Notes: generated by a model from the letters alone, not told the origin. Positions 40,634 to 49,795 are shown, numbered from the stretch's first letter. The stretch is 64,000 nt of DNA from Glacieibacterium sp038210595 (GCA_038210595.1 JBBQWN010000009.1:31747-95746), one strand, 5' to 3'. Made by a program: numbers and translations.

Positions 40634-43021
40634 TCAAAACCGAAATTTGATCGCGGCACCGGCATGAACCCGGGTGCCGATCAGGTCCCCGCCGCTAACG
40701 CCGTCGGCGAAGACCTCGACGCCCAGGCGTTCGCTGAGGCCGTAGCCCATTCGCGCGCCGTATTCAGCCCAGGAGGCGCGTCTGAAATGGGGTGAGAGCG
40801 ACCCGAACCCCGGCACGCTCGCGACGAGGCTGGTCCGGCCATCGAAACTGCGCGCGCCAGCCGCCCAGACCGTGGCGTCGATGGATTTGCCGAACGTGTG
40901 GCTCCACTGGCCGCGGAGCTTGCCGACAGTCGCGGACTCGCGGGCGGCGGCGACGTGCGCTTCGAACGGGTTAACGGCGGTCAGCGGCTCGTCATAGCGA
41001 TCGGTGTGGAGCCATTGCCGTCCGGCCTCGACCGACAGCGCCAGTTCATCGGCGGGGCTGGCGTCGACGACACCGCCGACACGGCCGAACACATAGCTCT
41101 GGTCGGCACCGGCGCGACCGGTGCCGGTGGCGGTGCCGACGCCGTCCACATAAGTCCGGTCGAAGCGGTAAGTGCCGCTCGGCGACCAGAAGCCGCCAGC
41201 TTCGAACAGCAGATGCCGCGTCGAACCGAGATCGCGGATATAGCGCAGTTTGGCGGCGACGAGGAAGACGTCCTCGACCCGCGTCGTCCGGTAGCCCTCC
41301 TCGCCGTAGGATAGCCCCCCGAGCAGCGTCAGTCCCCTGGCAAGGCTCGAGCGACCGGTGGTGCCGCCGGCGGCCGATCCGCCGGTGGCGAACAGTCCGA
41401 CCGCCGAATCGTCGGCGATGCGCCCGTTCTCATCGAGCAGGACCGCAGCGAAGCCGTGCTGCTGCGCCATGATTCCGCGCCGCCCCTCCCCCAGCCGGTC
41501 GACGGATGATCGCACCGAGGCCGCGGTGGTAAGACCGCTGATCGGAGGCGTGGGGGTCGGCGTCGGCGTCGGGGTGGGGGTCGGGGTCGGCGTTGGAGTC
41601 GGGGTGGGCGTGGGCGTGGGTGTCGGGGTGGGCGCGGGCGTCGGCGCCGGTGTCGGTGTCGCGGTGCCTGGAATGAAGCTCGCGGTGGTCGGCGTTACGC
41701 CGTTGGTCGCGTCGACATAGCGGATGACATAGGCGCGCTGGTCGGTGACATTTGGAAACAAGCCCCGCCCGCCGATGAATTGTCCGTCATTGGAAATGGT
41801 ATCGGCGGACAGCAGCGTGATGTTGGTCAGGTCGACCCCGGCCGCACTGACCAGGGTGTTGAGATTCTGGACACCGGTCGCCTGGGTCCAGCGGAAAGCC
41901 CGGGCGTTGAAGACGACATTCGGCACCTTGCTGGTGAGTCCGCCGACGGAGAGTCGCAGGTCGGGCGACAGGATGCCGACGATGATCTGCCCGTCACCCG
42001 AGATGTCGGTGGCAAAGGATTGTCCAAAGCCCGGTGCACTGCCGATATCGACCGCGCCGCTCGCCTGCGTCCAGCGAAAGGCATGGGCGATATTGCCGTT
42101 GAAGATGCCGGTGACGACCGATCCATCGGAATTGACCGCGGTCGCCGTGCTCGTCGTCGCGCCGAGGTCGGTGAAGACGCCCGCGCCCGTCGCGGCATCG
42201 CTCAGCACCCATCGAAAGGCATGCTGCTGGTCGAACTGATTAGGGATCGGGACGCTCGCCGCACCGACCACCACCGTGCCATCGTCGTTGACGTCATAGG
42301 CTGTCGAAAAGCTCTGGAAACCCGGCACGAAGGTCGCGCCGATGTTCTGCATCCCCAGCGCGCGCGTCCAGCGAAAGGCCTGGTCGATACGGGTCATGCT
42401 GCCGCCGCTGTTCAGCACCGAAAACGCCTCGCTGGTGCCGACGATGACCGAGCCGTCGATGTTGCCCCCGAAGGCCGCCGATGTGCCCCGCGGGCCGACC
42501 AGGCTGCCGAGATCCTCGAAGACCCTGGTATCGATATCGTAGCGGAAGGCGTGAAACGGATCGACCGGGATGCCGTTGAAGGTTGCCCCGGTGCCGGCGG
42601 CCTCGAACACCCCGACCACCACCGGGTCGCGCGACAGTTCGAGGGCGTAGAGCGCGCCACCGATGGCGGCCGCCTCGATCGGCGCCACCTGTTCCTGCGA
42701 GAGCACTGCAAAGCTGATGTCCGAGTAGACGGTTACGAAGGCGCGCTCTTCCGGCGAAGACCCGTCTTTCGTGCAGTCATAATCGGCGACGACAACGATC
42801 GAACCTTCCGGCCGGGACGCGGTCGCATTCTTCCCGCTGGTCGTTCTGAATGGCGAAAGATTCTCGGTTGGCTCGCACTTAAAGCCGTCGCTGGTCGTGA
42901 TATCGGGGAGATAATACGCGGGTGGCGTAAACTGTGCCGCCACGCCAGACGCACTGGCCAGGGTGACGATGCCGCCGAGCCAGCGCCACTTGCCGAATCC
43001 CGATGCGTGGTGCTGCGTCAT
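40634..43021 (-). CDS. HAF-repeat autotransporter with Thr-Pro linker
   Basis: A 795-residue secreted protein in three parts. First, a signal peptide (cleaved near GVAAQF, about residue 30) and a passenger with HAF-type repeats: AFRWTRALGMQNIG, HAFRWVLSDAATG, HAFRWTQASGAVDIG, RAFRWTQATGVQNLN, spaced with DGSVIVGTS-like strands (about 30-440). Second, a long alternating Thr-Pro linker (about residues 450-491). Third, an autotransporter-type beta barrel of about 290 residues ending in KFRF. It should display the HAF domain on the surface. It is divergent from the NarL regulator gene, with a shared box between them. Confidence 0.85.
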   Translation of the reverse strand: MTQHHASGFGKWRWLGGIVTLASASGVAAQFTPPAYYLPDITTSDGFKCEPTENLSPFRTTSGKNATASRPEGSIVVVADYDCTKDGSSPEERAFVTVYSDISFAVLSQEQVAPIEAAAIGGALYALELSRDPVVVGVFEAAGTGATFNGIPVDPFHAFRYDIDTRVFEDLGSLVGPRGTSAAFGGNIDGSVIVGTSEAFSVLNSGGSMTRIDQAFRWTRALGMQNIGATFVPGFQSFSTAYDVNDDGTVVVGAASVPIPNQFDQQHAFRWVLSDAATGAGVFTDLGATTSTATAVNSDGSVVTGIFNGNIAHAFRWTQASGAVDIGSAPGFGQSFATDISGDGQIIVGILSPDLRLSVGGLTSKVPNVVFNARAFRWTQATGVQNLNTLVSAAGVDLTNITLLSADTISNDGQFIGGRGLFPNVTDQRAYVIRYVDATNGVTPTTASFIPGTATPTPAPTPAPTPTPTPTPTPTPTPTPTPTPTPTPTPTPPISGLTTAASVRSSVDRLGEGRRGIMAQQHGFAAVLLDENGRIADDSAVGLFATGGSAAGGTTGRSSLARGLTLLGGLSYGEEGYRTTRVEDVFLVAAKLRYIRDLGSTRHLLFEAGGFWSPSGTYRFDRTYVDGVGTATGTGRAGADQSYVFGRVGGVVDASPADELALSVEAGRQWLHTDRYDEPLTAVNPFEAHVAAARESATVGKLRGQWSHTFGKSIDATVWAAGARSFDGRTSLVASVPGFGSLSPHFRRASWAEYGARMGYGLSERLGVEVFADGVSGGDLIGTRVHAGAAIKFRF
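41549..41672. repeat. Coding tandem repeat (Thr-Pro linker)
   Basis: GT/GGGGTC-rich hexamer-like repeats encode about 20 consecutive Thr-Pro or Ala-Pro pairs between the passenger and the barrel of the HAF autotransporter. Every unit is six bases, so slippage changes linker length without shifting the frame. Confidence 0.85.
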
Positions 43022-43099
43022 TGCCCCGTTCCCGCTCTCGAACTGCCCCGGCGCGCCATGCCGAGGCGCGTTGCGGGCATGGCTCCTGGCTAACTCTCC

Positions 43100-43147
43100 G
43101 TAAATTGGACTGTAGCCTTAAGACCGCGACGCCAGGGTCGTAGGACC
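43100..43147 (-). promoter_or_regulatory. Shared box between autotransporter and NarL regulator (copy 2)
   Basis: On the minus strand GGTCCTACGACCCTGG occupies 43147-43132 and TCCAATTTAC 43109-43100, 22 bases apart. The same two elements precede the PEP-CTERM gene at 37524-37549. The 16-base and 10-base parts are identical at both places. The box is 110 bases before the autotransporter start codon and 48 bases before the divergent regulator start codon. Confidence 0.5.
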
Positions 43148-43194
43148 ATGCCGCGACTTGCTGACAGCTGCGGCAATCCGCAGTATCAGACGCC

Positions 43195-43794
43195 ATGAAA
43201 GCCCTGCTGATCGACGATCACGCAATGGTTCGCGAAGGCGTCACCGCGGTGCTGCGGCAGGCGTTTCCCGAAGGCACGATCCTGCAGGCTGCCGACGTTG
43301 CTGCCGCCATCATCGTTGCGGGCGACCACGCCGACCTCGACCTGACGGTTCTCGACCTGATGATGCCCGGACTGTCAGGCACTGCCGCTCTGGCCGCCTT
43401 CGTCGATGCACGCCCCGCCGTGCCGGTCATCGTGCTGTCGTCATCGGAGGACGCCGGCGATGTCCGCGCGGCGCTGGCCACAGGAGCGCTCGGCTATGTC
43501 GCGAAGTCGGCGAGCCCGGCCACGTTGCTGGCGGCGGTGCGGCTGGTGCTCAGCGGCGAAATCTATGTCCCGACATTCATGGCGGGCACCACCCCCAACC
43601 CCGACCGCCTCGCCGTGCTGACCGAGCGCCAGCGCGACATCCTGAAGCTGGTCGCCGGGGAGGCCTCGAACAAGGAGATCGCGCACCGGCTGACGATCTC
43701 CGAAAAGACCGTGAAGGCGCACCTTACCGCGATCTTCCGCACCCTGAACGTCGCCAGCCGGGGCGAAGCCGCGCGCCTCGCGGCGCAGGCCTAG
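43195..43794 (+). CDS. NarL/FixJ-family response regulator
   Basis: A 199-residue regulator: receiver domain with acidic pair Asp7-Asp8, phosphoacceptor Asp54 (LTVLDLMMPG) and Lys in YVAKSAS, then a LuxR-type helix-turn-helix at about residues 137-199 (LTERQRDILKLVAGEASNKEIAHRLTISEKTVKAHLTAIF). It binds DNA as a dimer when phosphorylated. The convergent hybrid kinase, sharing four bases at the stops, is the likely partner. It diverges from the HAF autotransporter and is the natural candidate to bind the shared box. Confidence 0.9.
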   Translation: MKALLIDDHAMVREGVTAVLRQAFPEGTILQAADVAAAIIVAGDHADLDLTVLDLMMPGLSGTAALAAFVDARPAVPVIVLSSSEDAGDVRAALATGALGYVAKSASPATLLAAVRLVLSGEIYVPTFMAGTTPNPDRLAVLTERQRDILKLVAGEASNKEIAHRLTISEKTVKAHLTAIFRTLNVASRGEAARLAAQA

Positions 43795-45581
43795 GGCTCA
43801 CGCGGCCGCAGCAGGTTGCCGATCGCGGCGCGCAGCCGGGCGTTCGACAGCGGCTTGTGGAGCAGCAGGAAGCCGCTCGCCTCGGCTTCCGCGATGCGAT
43901 CGGGCGCGGTGTCGCCGGTGATCAGCACGCCGGGGATGTCGTCGCCGTGGCGAGCCTGGACGGCGCGGATCGCAGCGATGCCGTTGGCGCCTTCGCGCAG
44001 CCGGTAGTCGCTGATGATCAGGTCGGGGCGGTGGTCAAGCGCGAGGTCGGTTGCAAGCAGCGCCTCGGCGGACTCGGCCACGACGACGCGGTGGCCCCAG
44101 GTCGTCAACAGCGACACCATCGCCTGCCTGACCGCCAGCTCGTCGTCGATAACGTAAATCGTGCCGGTCCGCGCTGCCGGCACAGTCTGGGGGGCGGTCT
44201 CGGCCGGTGCCGTCCAGCCGCCGCGGTGCAGCGGCACCGCTACCCGGAAGACGCTGCCGCGGCCGGGCACCGACTGCAGCGCCACCGGCGTCGCCAGCAG
44301 CGCCGCCACCCGCTGCACGATCGCGAGGCCGAGGCCGAGGCCCTTGGTACGGTCGCGCTCCGGGTTGCCGACCTGGTGGAATTCGCGGAAGATAATCTCC
44401 TGCTCGGCGGTCGGGATGCCGCAGCCGGTGTCCCAGACCTCAATGCTCAGCGTGGCGCCGCGACGCCTGCAACCGATCAGCACGCCGCCGCGATCGGTAT
44501 ACCGCACCGCATTCGAGATGAGGTTGCGGACGACGCGCTCCAGCAGCACCGGGTCGCTGTCGATGATCGCGCGGGTCGGGACCAGCCTGAGCGCGATGCC
44601 CGCGGCGGCGGCCTCACCGGCATGCTCCCGGAACAGCCGTTCGAGCAGCGGCTGGACCGGGAACGGCTCGATACGGGCGGCGACCACGCCGGCGTCGAGC
44701 TTGGAGATATCGAGCAGCGACGCGAACAGCCCGTCCATCGCCGCGACCGAGCCGTCGATATGGTCGACCAGCTCGGCGGCCTCGGCATCCATCGTTCGCC
44801 CGCGCAGCGCCCCGATGAACAGGCCGAGCGCATGGATTGGCTGCCGGAGATCGTGGCTGGCCGCCGCGAGGAAGCTCGACTTCGCCAGGTTCGCGGCCTC
44901 GGCACTGGCCTTTTGGCGGCCAAGATCGTCGGCGAGATCGCGGTTGGCGAAGCGCAGCCGCATCGCCTCCTCCAGCTGTGCGTTGAAGCGCCAGGCAATT
45001 ACCGGCATCGCCACGAGATAGACGGCGACCAGACCGACGACGAGGTGGCGCGAGCCGCTGTCGAAGCCGGCGAACAGGAATAGATGCGGGAGCAGCATCG
45101 GGACGAGGAAGACGAGATAAGTCGGCAAGTACGAGCCGAAGACAACCACCCCGCCCGAGACGACGCCTAGCACCGCGAGCAGTACGATAAGTTGCGCCGC
45201 GAGATCATGCGGGTAGGTGAACCATAGCCCGCCCGCCGCCCACGCCAGCCCCTCCGCCAGCGCGATCGCCGAGAAGGCCAGAGCCCAGCGCCGCCACGCC
45301 GCCTCGGGCGGTGCAGCCCGGTGGTAGCGCCAGCACAGCAGCAGGTGCGCCGCCGCGCACGCGGAGACGACCGCACTCCACACGAACGCATAGCCCGTGG
45401 CCGAAGCGTCGCGCAGAAAAATGGCGAGCAGCAGCGAGACCAGTGCCGCGCTGATCACGCCGACCGGGCAATTCTTGAACAGCAGGAGCGTCTGCTCTGC
45501 CCGAATGCGGTCGCGGTGCGAAACCGGGACCGGGCTGCGGGCGCCCGCGGCGACTATTGTCCGGAGCCGCTGAACGGACAC
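43791..45581 (-). CDS. Hybrid histidine kinase with six-span membrane domain and receiver
   Basis: A 596-residue kinase. The N-terminal half has about six hydrophobic spans (VGVISAALVSLLLAIFL through VGLVAVYLVAMPVIAW, about residues 25-190) with no periplasmic domain. HisKA with His243 follows (AAASHDLRQPIHALGLF), then an ATPase domain (NLISNAVRYTDRGG, DTGCGIP, GLGLGLAIV) and a C-terminal receiver with Asp525 (LIISDYRLREG). The start is taken as the GTG that overlaps the end of the DUF6065 gene by 28 bases; no better start exists before the first span. The partner is probably the convergent NarL regulator. Confidence 0.85.
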   Translation of the reverse strand: MSVQRLRTIVAAGARSPVPVSHRDRIRAEQTLLLFKNCPVGVISAALVSLLLAIFLRDASATGYAFVWSAVVSACAAAHLLLCWRYHRAAPPEAAWRRWALAFSAIALAEGLAWAAGGLWFTYPHDLAAQLIVLLAVLGVVSGGVVVFGSYLPTYLVFLVPMLLPHLFLFAGFDSGSRHLVVGLVAVYLVAMPVIAWRFNAQLEEAMRLRFANRDLADDLGRQKASAEAANLAKSSFLAAASHDLRQPIHALGLFIGALRGRTMDAEAAELVDHIDGSVAAMDGLFASLLDISKLDAGVVAARIEPFPVQPLLERLFREHAGEAAAAGIALRLVPTRAIIDSDPVLLERVVRNLISNAVRYTDRGGVLIGCRRRGATLSIEVWDTGCGIPTAEQEIIFREFHQVGNPERDRTKGLGLGLAIVQRVAALLATPVALQSVPGRGSVFRVAVPLHRGGWTAPAETAPQTVPAARTGTIYVIDDELAVRQAMVSLLTTWGHRVVVAESAEALLATDLALDHRPDLIISDYRLREGANGIAAIRAVQARHGDDIPGVLITGDTAPDRIAEAEASGFLLLHKPLSNARLRAAIGNLLRPREP

Positions 45582-46303
45582 GGCCGCACGCGCGCCTGAT
45601 GGTCGCGGCTGCCGGCCGTGCCGTCGGGTTCGAGGCCGCGATAGTATAGTTTCTGCCAGCGTTCGGCCGGGGACAGCGACGGGTTGGCGGCGACGTCGCG
45701 CTGGAAGGCGTCGCGGGAGCGACTCCATGCCTCGAACTGGGCGCGGAGTTCGGGAGCCTCGTCGATCGGCGCGATCCGCGCCTCGAAGCGCTCGAGAGCC
45801 TGGCGTTCCAACGGCATCCGGAAGGCGATCGGCTCGTCGACTTCGAAGCGGATGCGGTGATGCGGGCGGGTGAAGCGCCAGTTCATGGTGAAGCTGTACG
45901 GCGACCAGTCGGTTTCGACGATTCCGCCGAGCGGCGCGATGCCGTCCTTGGCGGCATTCGGCGACCCCCCGATCCACATGTTCCAGCCCGGCGGGGTGCG
46001 GAACAGCGCCGGGACATGAAAGGTCAGCGTCGCCTGCCCGAACAGCGCGACCGGCGTATCGAGCGCGCTGGTGCCGGCGTCGGCGATGATCTCGACATCG
46101 CCCGCCAGCGGCCCGCCGCTCCACTCCGCCTCGAACCCGCATGGGCTGAGCAACTCCCAGCCATGCTCGTTGGCAATCTTAAGCGGCAGGCAGCGATAGG
46201 CGAAGGATTCGGGCGTCGCGTCCATCCACTCGCGGCGCGATGCGGCCGGCTTAAGCCGCGGCGACCAGCCGCGGAAGACATAGGCAGTGAGCTCCAGTTT
46301 CAT
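45554..46303 (-). CDS. DUF6065 family protein
   Basis: A 249-residue cytosolic protein. SPRLKPAASRREWMDATPESFAYRCLPLKIANEHGWELLSP and the later FTMNWRFTRPHHRIRFEVDEPIAFRMPLE match DUF6065, a family with no assigned function that is rich in aromatic residues and beta strands. The ATG preceded by GGGGGCGG is used. It runs into the hybrid kinase gene with a 28-base overlap, so the two are expected to be co-translated. This pairing suggests it belongs to the signalling unit, which is inference. Confidence 0.72.
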   Translation of the reverse strand: MKLELTAYVFRGWSPRLKPAASRREWMDATPESFAYRCLPLKIANEHGWELLSPCGFEAEWSGGPLAGDVEIIADAGTSALDTPVALFGQATLTFHVPALFRTPPGWNMWIGGSPNAAKDGIAPLGGIVETDWSPYSFTMNWRFTRPHHRIRFEVDEPIAFRMPLERQALERFEARIAPIDEAPELRAQFEAWSRSRDAFQRDVAANPSLSPAERWQKLYYRGLEPDGTAGSRDHQARVRPCPFSGSGQ

Positions 46304-46339
46304 ACGGCCGCCCCCAATCCCGAGCATTTAGGGCTCTCA

Positions 46340-46475
46340 GGTGCTGTCAGTCCAACTGGCACTCATCTCGTGGGGACGCACATATCCCAAAAGCGCCGTC
46401 GGCGTAGCTCGCAACGTCTGTCGAAACGCAGCATCGCCCGCTCTCCGCGTCGGAACAACTGGCGGGCATGCCCTG
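46340..46475. mobile_element. Decayed IS6-type element (relic 1)
   Basis: It begins GGTGCTGTCAGTCC, matching the end GGTGCTGTCAGTCT of the intact element at 63246. CACATATCCCAAAAGCGCCG and TAGCTCGC follow, aligning with 63287-63320, then CAGCATCGCCCGCTCTCCGC and GTCGGAACAACTGG, which aligns with the middle of the transposase gene (about 63465-63492). About 150 bases between the two parts are deleted. It encodes nothing functional. Confidence 0.75.
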
Positions 46476-46533
46476 CCCAATTGGGGCTATCGCCCGGCCC
46501 GGACCGCAGGAAGGTTGCTTTGACAGTGCCGGT

Positions 46534-48444
46534 TCAGAGCTTCGCGCAACTCGCGGCGCTCGATTTGGTGAAGCTGGAATCGCGGCCGAGCGTGTCGCCG
46601 AGAATCTTGACGCCGGCAGCACAGTCCCGCACCGCCTCGTCGCGGCGTCCCGCCTTGGCCAGGATCGACGCGCGGTTGACCAGCAGGTCGCCGTGATTGG
46701 CATGCACTTGCCCGTAGCTGACGTCGTAATTGTGCTTGGCGTCGTCCAGCACCGCCAGCGCTTTCGCCGTCCGGCCGCGCCCCGACTCGACGAGCGCCAG
46801 GTACACTTCCGCAATGCCGATCTGATAGTGCGGGGCCTTGTAAGCGTTGCGATAGATGGTGATCGCGTCAGTCAGCGATCTCGACGCCTGGTCGAGCCGG
46901 TTCTGGCCCTGGTAGATCTGCCCCTGCAGGGACAGCGCGTCCGCGATGATCGGATTGTCCGGGTCCAGCACCCGGCGTTCGGTCGCCAGCGCCTTCGCGA
47001 TGCGCTGCGCGGCCAGCGGCAGCTTGCCGGCCAGAAAGGCGTTCTGCGCCAGCCCGTACCAGGACCGTCCCGTGGCCAGATGCTGGTCGCCATAGATTTT
47101 CCGGTAGCGAGCGTTCGCATCAAGCAACGATGCCTCCGCCTTGTCGAACTCGCCCGCGTCCGACAGCACCAGGCCACGGTTGTTGAGCACGGTGGCCAGC
47201 ATCTCCGGCTTGGTCGTCGGATCGGCGTTCAGGAAGGCCAGCGCCCGGTCGAACGCCCTGACGGCACCGGCCACGTCGGCCTTCGCGGTCAGGATCGGTC
47301 CGGCGGTGGCGGCGGCGAGACCGCGCAGGTCGCCATGCTCCGCGAGATCGGGGCCGAGCAGCAATTCCGCACGCCGCACGCTGGCCATCGCCTCGTCAAA
47401 GCGACCGAGCTGCAGATCGGTGTTGGCGAGGGTAAGCATGACGCGAGCCCCGTCCGGGCCGGCGCGGCCGATCGTCGGGACCGCGCCAGTCAGCGCCTTT
47501 CGCGCCTCACCGAACAGTCCAAGATTGTTGTAGGCTGACCCCAGCGTGCTCAGCAGCCGGGCCTGGATGGCGGGCTGGTCGGCGAGTTCGGTGCGCGCCC
47601 GATCGGCGGAACGGCCGAGGATGGTGAGCGCGGTTATGGTGCGCGGATTCTCGGTCGCCGGATTCGATAGCTTGAAGGTGCCGATGAGATAGTCTGAGGC
47701 CGCCCGGGACGCTGCTGCCTCCCGTACCGCGATCTCGCGCTCGTTGTTCGCCTCGATCCGCCGCGCGTTGGCGTAGAAGGCGAGGCCGCCGGCGAACAAC
47801 ATACCGATGACGGACGCCGTCGTCAGCGCGACCAGGCGCCGGGCGCGGCGCTGCGCCTCCCGCTGCACCAGGTCGTTGAGCTTGACGCCGATCAGGCCGG
47901 CAAGCAGCTTGAGGCGTGCCAGCCGCTTGCCGTCACCATGCTCGCGAAGGTCGGCGGCGATGGGCTCAGCCGGACCATTCGAAAGCAGCCCGTCGGGCCC
48001 CACCTTGAACCGTAAGCTGCGGGGGAAGCATTCGTTTGGCGAGGCGGGATCGAGCGCCGATGACCCTGGTTCCCCGCTCGCGATCAGCGACAGAACCCGG
48101 CTCTCGCCGTGCATGCGCTTGAAGGTGAGAATTTCTTGGTCGACCCACTGCGAGCGTGCCGCGGCAGGTGAACAGATGACGATAAGGAACAGCGAGTCAC
48201 GGAGCGCCTCGGTGAGCTCCTTGCCAAGATCACCCGACGCAGGCAGCTCGTCGCGGTCGCGGAAGACCGGGGTCAGCCGCCGGGGTACCGGGCCGATGGC
48301 GGTGACGCGCCCGACCAGTTTGGTCGGGACGTGGTAGGCCTCGATTGCATGGTGCAGCCATGCCGCAACCGACTTGTCGGCATGGCTGTAGCTGATGAAG
48401 GCCCGATACCGCGCTGCCGCGTCCGCCGTTGCGGGCGCGTTCAT
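46534..48444 (-). CDS. TIR-domain protein with membrane span and tetratricopeptide repeats
   Basis: A 636-residue protein. The TIR domain is at about residues 12-125 (YRAFISYSHADKSVAAWLHHAIEAYHVP, TPVFRDRDELPAS, LIVICSPAAARSQWVDQEI), with Glu104 at the position of the catalytic Glu in TIR NADases. One membrane span follows at about 204-224, a coiled basic stretch, then about eight TPR-like helical repeats to the end (AYNNLGLFGEARKAL, NNRGLVLSDAGEFDKAEASL, RDEAVRDCA). The TIR end should be cytosolic and, with one span, the TPR part periplasmic. Possible roles are immune-type NAD+ depletion or scaffolding. It lies next to an IS relic. Confidence 0.85.
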   Translation of the reverse strand: MNAPATADAAARYRAFISYSHADKSVAAWLHHAIEAYHVPTKLVGRVTAIGPVPRRLTPVFRDRDELPASGDLGKELTEALRDSLFLIVICSPAAARSQWVDQEILTFKRMHGESRVLSLIASGEPGSSALDPASPNECFPRSLRFKVGPDGLLSNGPAEPIAADLREHGDGKRLARLKLLAGLIGVKLNDLVQREAQRRARRLVALTTASVIGMLFAGGLAFYANARRIEANNEREIAVREAAASRAASDYLIGTFKLSNPATENPRTITALTILGRSADRARTELADQPAIQARLLSTLGSAYNNLGLFGEARKALTGAVPTIGRAGPDGARVMLTLANTDLQLGRFDEAMASVRRAELLLGPDLAEHGDLRGLAAATAGPILTAKADVAGAVRAFDRALAFLNADPTTKPEMLATVLNNRGLVLSDAGEFDKAEASLLDANARYRKIYGDQHLATGRSWYGLAQNAFLAGKLPLAAQRIAKALATERRVLDPDNPIIADALSLQGQIYQGQNRLDQASRSLTDAITIYRNAYKAPHYQIGIAEVYLALVESGRGRTAKALAVLDDAKHNYDVSYGQVHANHGDLLVNRASILAKAGRRDEAVRDCAAGVKILGDTLGRDSSFTKSSAASCAKL

Positions 48445-48459
48445 GCCGATGCGTGCCGG

Positions 48460-49557
48460 TCAGGCCGCGGCAGCACGCCGACGCCGCTGCGCCGCCCCTG
48501 CCATACCGAAGCCGACGACGAGCATTGCCCAAGTCGCCGGTTCGGGTACGGTCGAGTCGGCCAGCACGGACAGCACGCCGTCTTCGAACGTCGGGACCGG
48601 GAATGTGAAAAGCGACGGCCGCTGCAGTGTCAAGCCGCCGGTGTCGCCACCCGCGCACGGGTCAGTTAGCGCAGCGAGCTGTGCGACGGCTGGCGGCGGA
48701 ATGCTGCCACCACGCCCAACCGGGTCGCCGAATTCGCTGAAGGCGACAAGGCCGCAGCCGCCGGTGCCGAAGCTATGGGTAAGCGTCGAGGTAATGGTCG
48801 TGTAGGTCAGGACGCGGCTCTCCCCGGCGGCGAGGGTGCCGAGCGACAGGTCGATGTCGGTCGAGTCCCAGACAAAGGCAAGCGCGGTCGGACTGTCGGC
48901 GGGGGTCACCGCGCTGAACCCGCTTAGCACGCTCGCCGCATTGGCGATGTTAGCCACGAGCACGTTTTTGCCGGTCGCAGCGTCGCGGATAAGCGAAATA
49001 CTGCCGGACAGGCTGAACAGGACGTCGCGGCCGCTCGAAATTGCGAACTTGAACGAGGCAAGCGCCAGCGGTCCGAAGACATTGGAGCCGTTATAGGGAA
49101 AGTCTGCAAAATTGGGGCCGCCAACGGCCTCGCTGCAGTTCGTTATCACACCGGCCGCACACCCGGCCGAACCAACGAACAGGCCGAAACCGGCCGGCAA
49201 GATTGTCGAACGAAGCGTCGTATTGACCGCCTGCGAACTCGAATTAGTAAACGTCACGTCGAGCGTAGTGCTGCTTGTCGCCAGCGCATTGCTGCCGGAG
49301 GTCGCGTTACCGTTCACGAACAGGATCTGAGCGCCATCGACCTCCGACCGCGACGTGTAACTGGCGCCAGACGGCGACAGGTCATTGATCGTGTCGTCGA
49401 GCAAGGCACCTTCAAAGTGGTAGACGCCGCCCGGCTGCGGGCCTGGCGTCAGCGAGACATCGACCGTCGAACCAGTGACGATGGCGCTGACTGCGGCGTG
49501 GGCGCTGCTGGCTGCCAACACTGCCAACGTACAGGCTACTCCCAGTCTCCGAAGCAT
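48460..49557 (-). CDS. PEPxxWA-CTERM sorting-signal surface protein, larger
   Basis: A 365-residue secreted protein: signal MLRRLGVACTLAVLAASSAHAA, a Ser/Thr/Gly-rich beta body with several Cys (SAGCAAG, TNCSEA, GGCGL, DPCAGG), and the tail VPEPATWAMLVVGFGMAGAA then QRRRR. The ATG has GGAGGG five bases upstream. An exosortase would cleave and display or release it. It ends 15 bases before the TIR-TPR gene in the same direction, so they may share a transcript. Its own promoter is in the AT-richer 49.56-49.80 kb stretch. Confidence 0.88.
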   Translation of the reverse strand: MLRRLGVACTLAVLAASSAHAAVSAIVTGSTVDVSLTPGPQPGGVYHFEGALLDDTINDLSPSGASYTSRSEVDGAQILFVNGNATSGSNALATSSTTLDVTFTNSSSQAVNTTLRSTILPAGFGLFVGSAGCAAGVITNCSEAVGGPNFADFPYNGSNVFGPLALASFKFAISSGRDVLFSLSGSISLIRDAATGKNVLVANIANAASVLSGFSAVTPADSPTALAFVWDSTDIDLSLGTLAAGESRVLTYTTITSTLTHSFGTGGCGLVAFSEFGDPVGRGGSIPPPAVAQLAALTDPCAGGDTGGLTLQRPSLFTFPVPTFEDGVLSVLADSTVPEPATWAMLVVGFGMAGAAQRRRRAAAA

Positions 49558-49795
49558 AGTGCCCTCCGCCATACCCCGTGGGTAACCACCTAATTTTCTA
49601 GCATCCGCGGCGGCACTGTCAAAGTTAGTTTAGCTGCTTTTCCCGCTCCGGCTAGTGCACAAAATCGCGGGCTCGAAGCTGCTACTTTGTTCACGTTTAT
49701 AGCTTGGAACGTTCGCGAGAGTTTTAGGGGCCGCTAGGCGTACGCTTGCCCTTCAACTTCTAAGTCTAACGGCGTCAAGGCTAATTTGAGAGTGT
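49558..49795. other. AT-richer upstream region of the second PEP-CTERM gene
   Basis: About 240 bases without a gene, visibly less GC-rich than the surroundings, with runs such as CACCTAATTTTCTAGCATC and CAAAGTTAGTTTAGCTGC. It probably holds the promoter of the PEP-CTERM gene. The GGTC box found upstream of the other PEP-CTERM gene is absent. Confidence 0.4.

Noticed and set aside
41549..41672. Short-unit repeat array considered as CRISPR or intergenic satellite
   Set aside because: The units are six bases, contiguous, in frame and encode a Thr-Pro linker inside a gene; there are no spacers.
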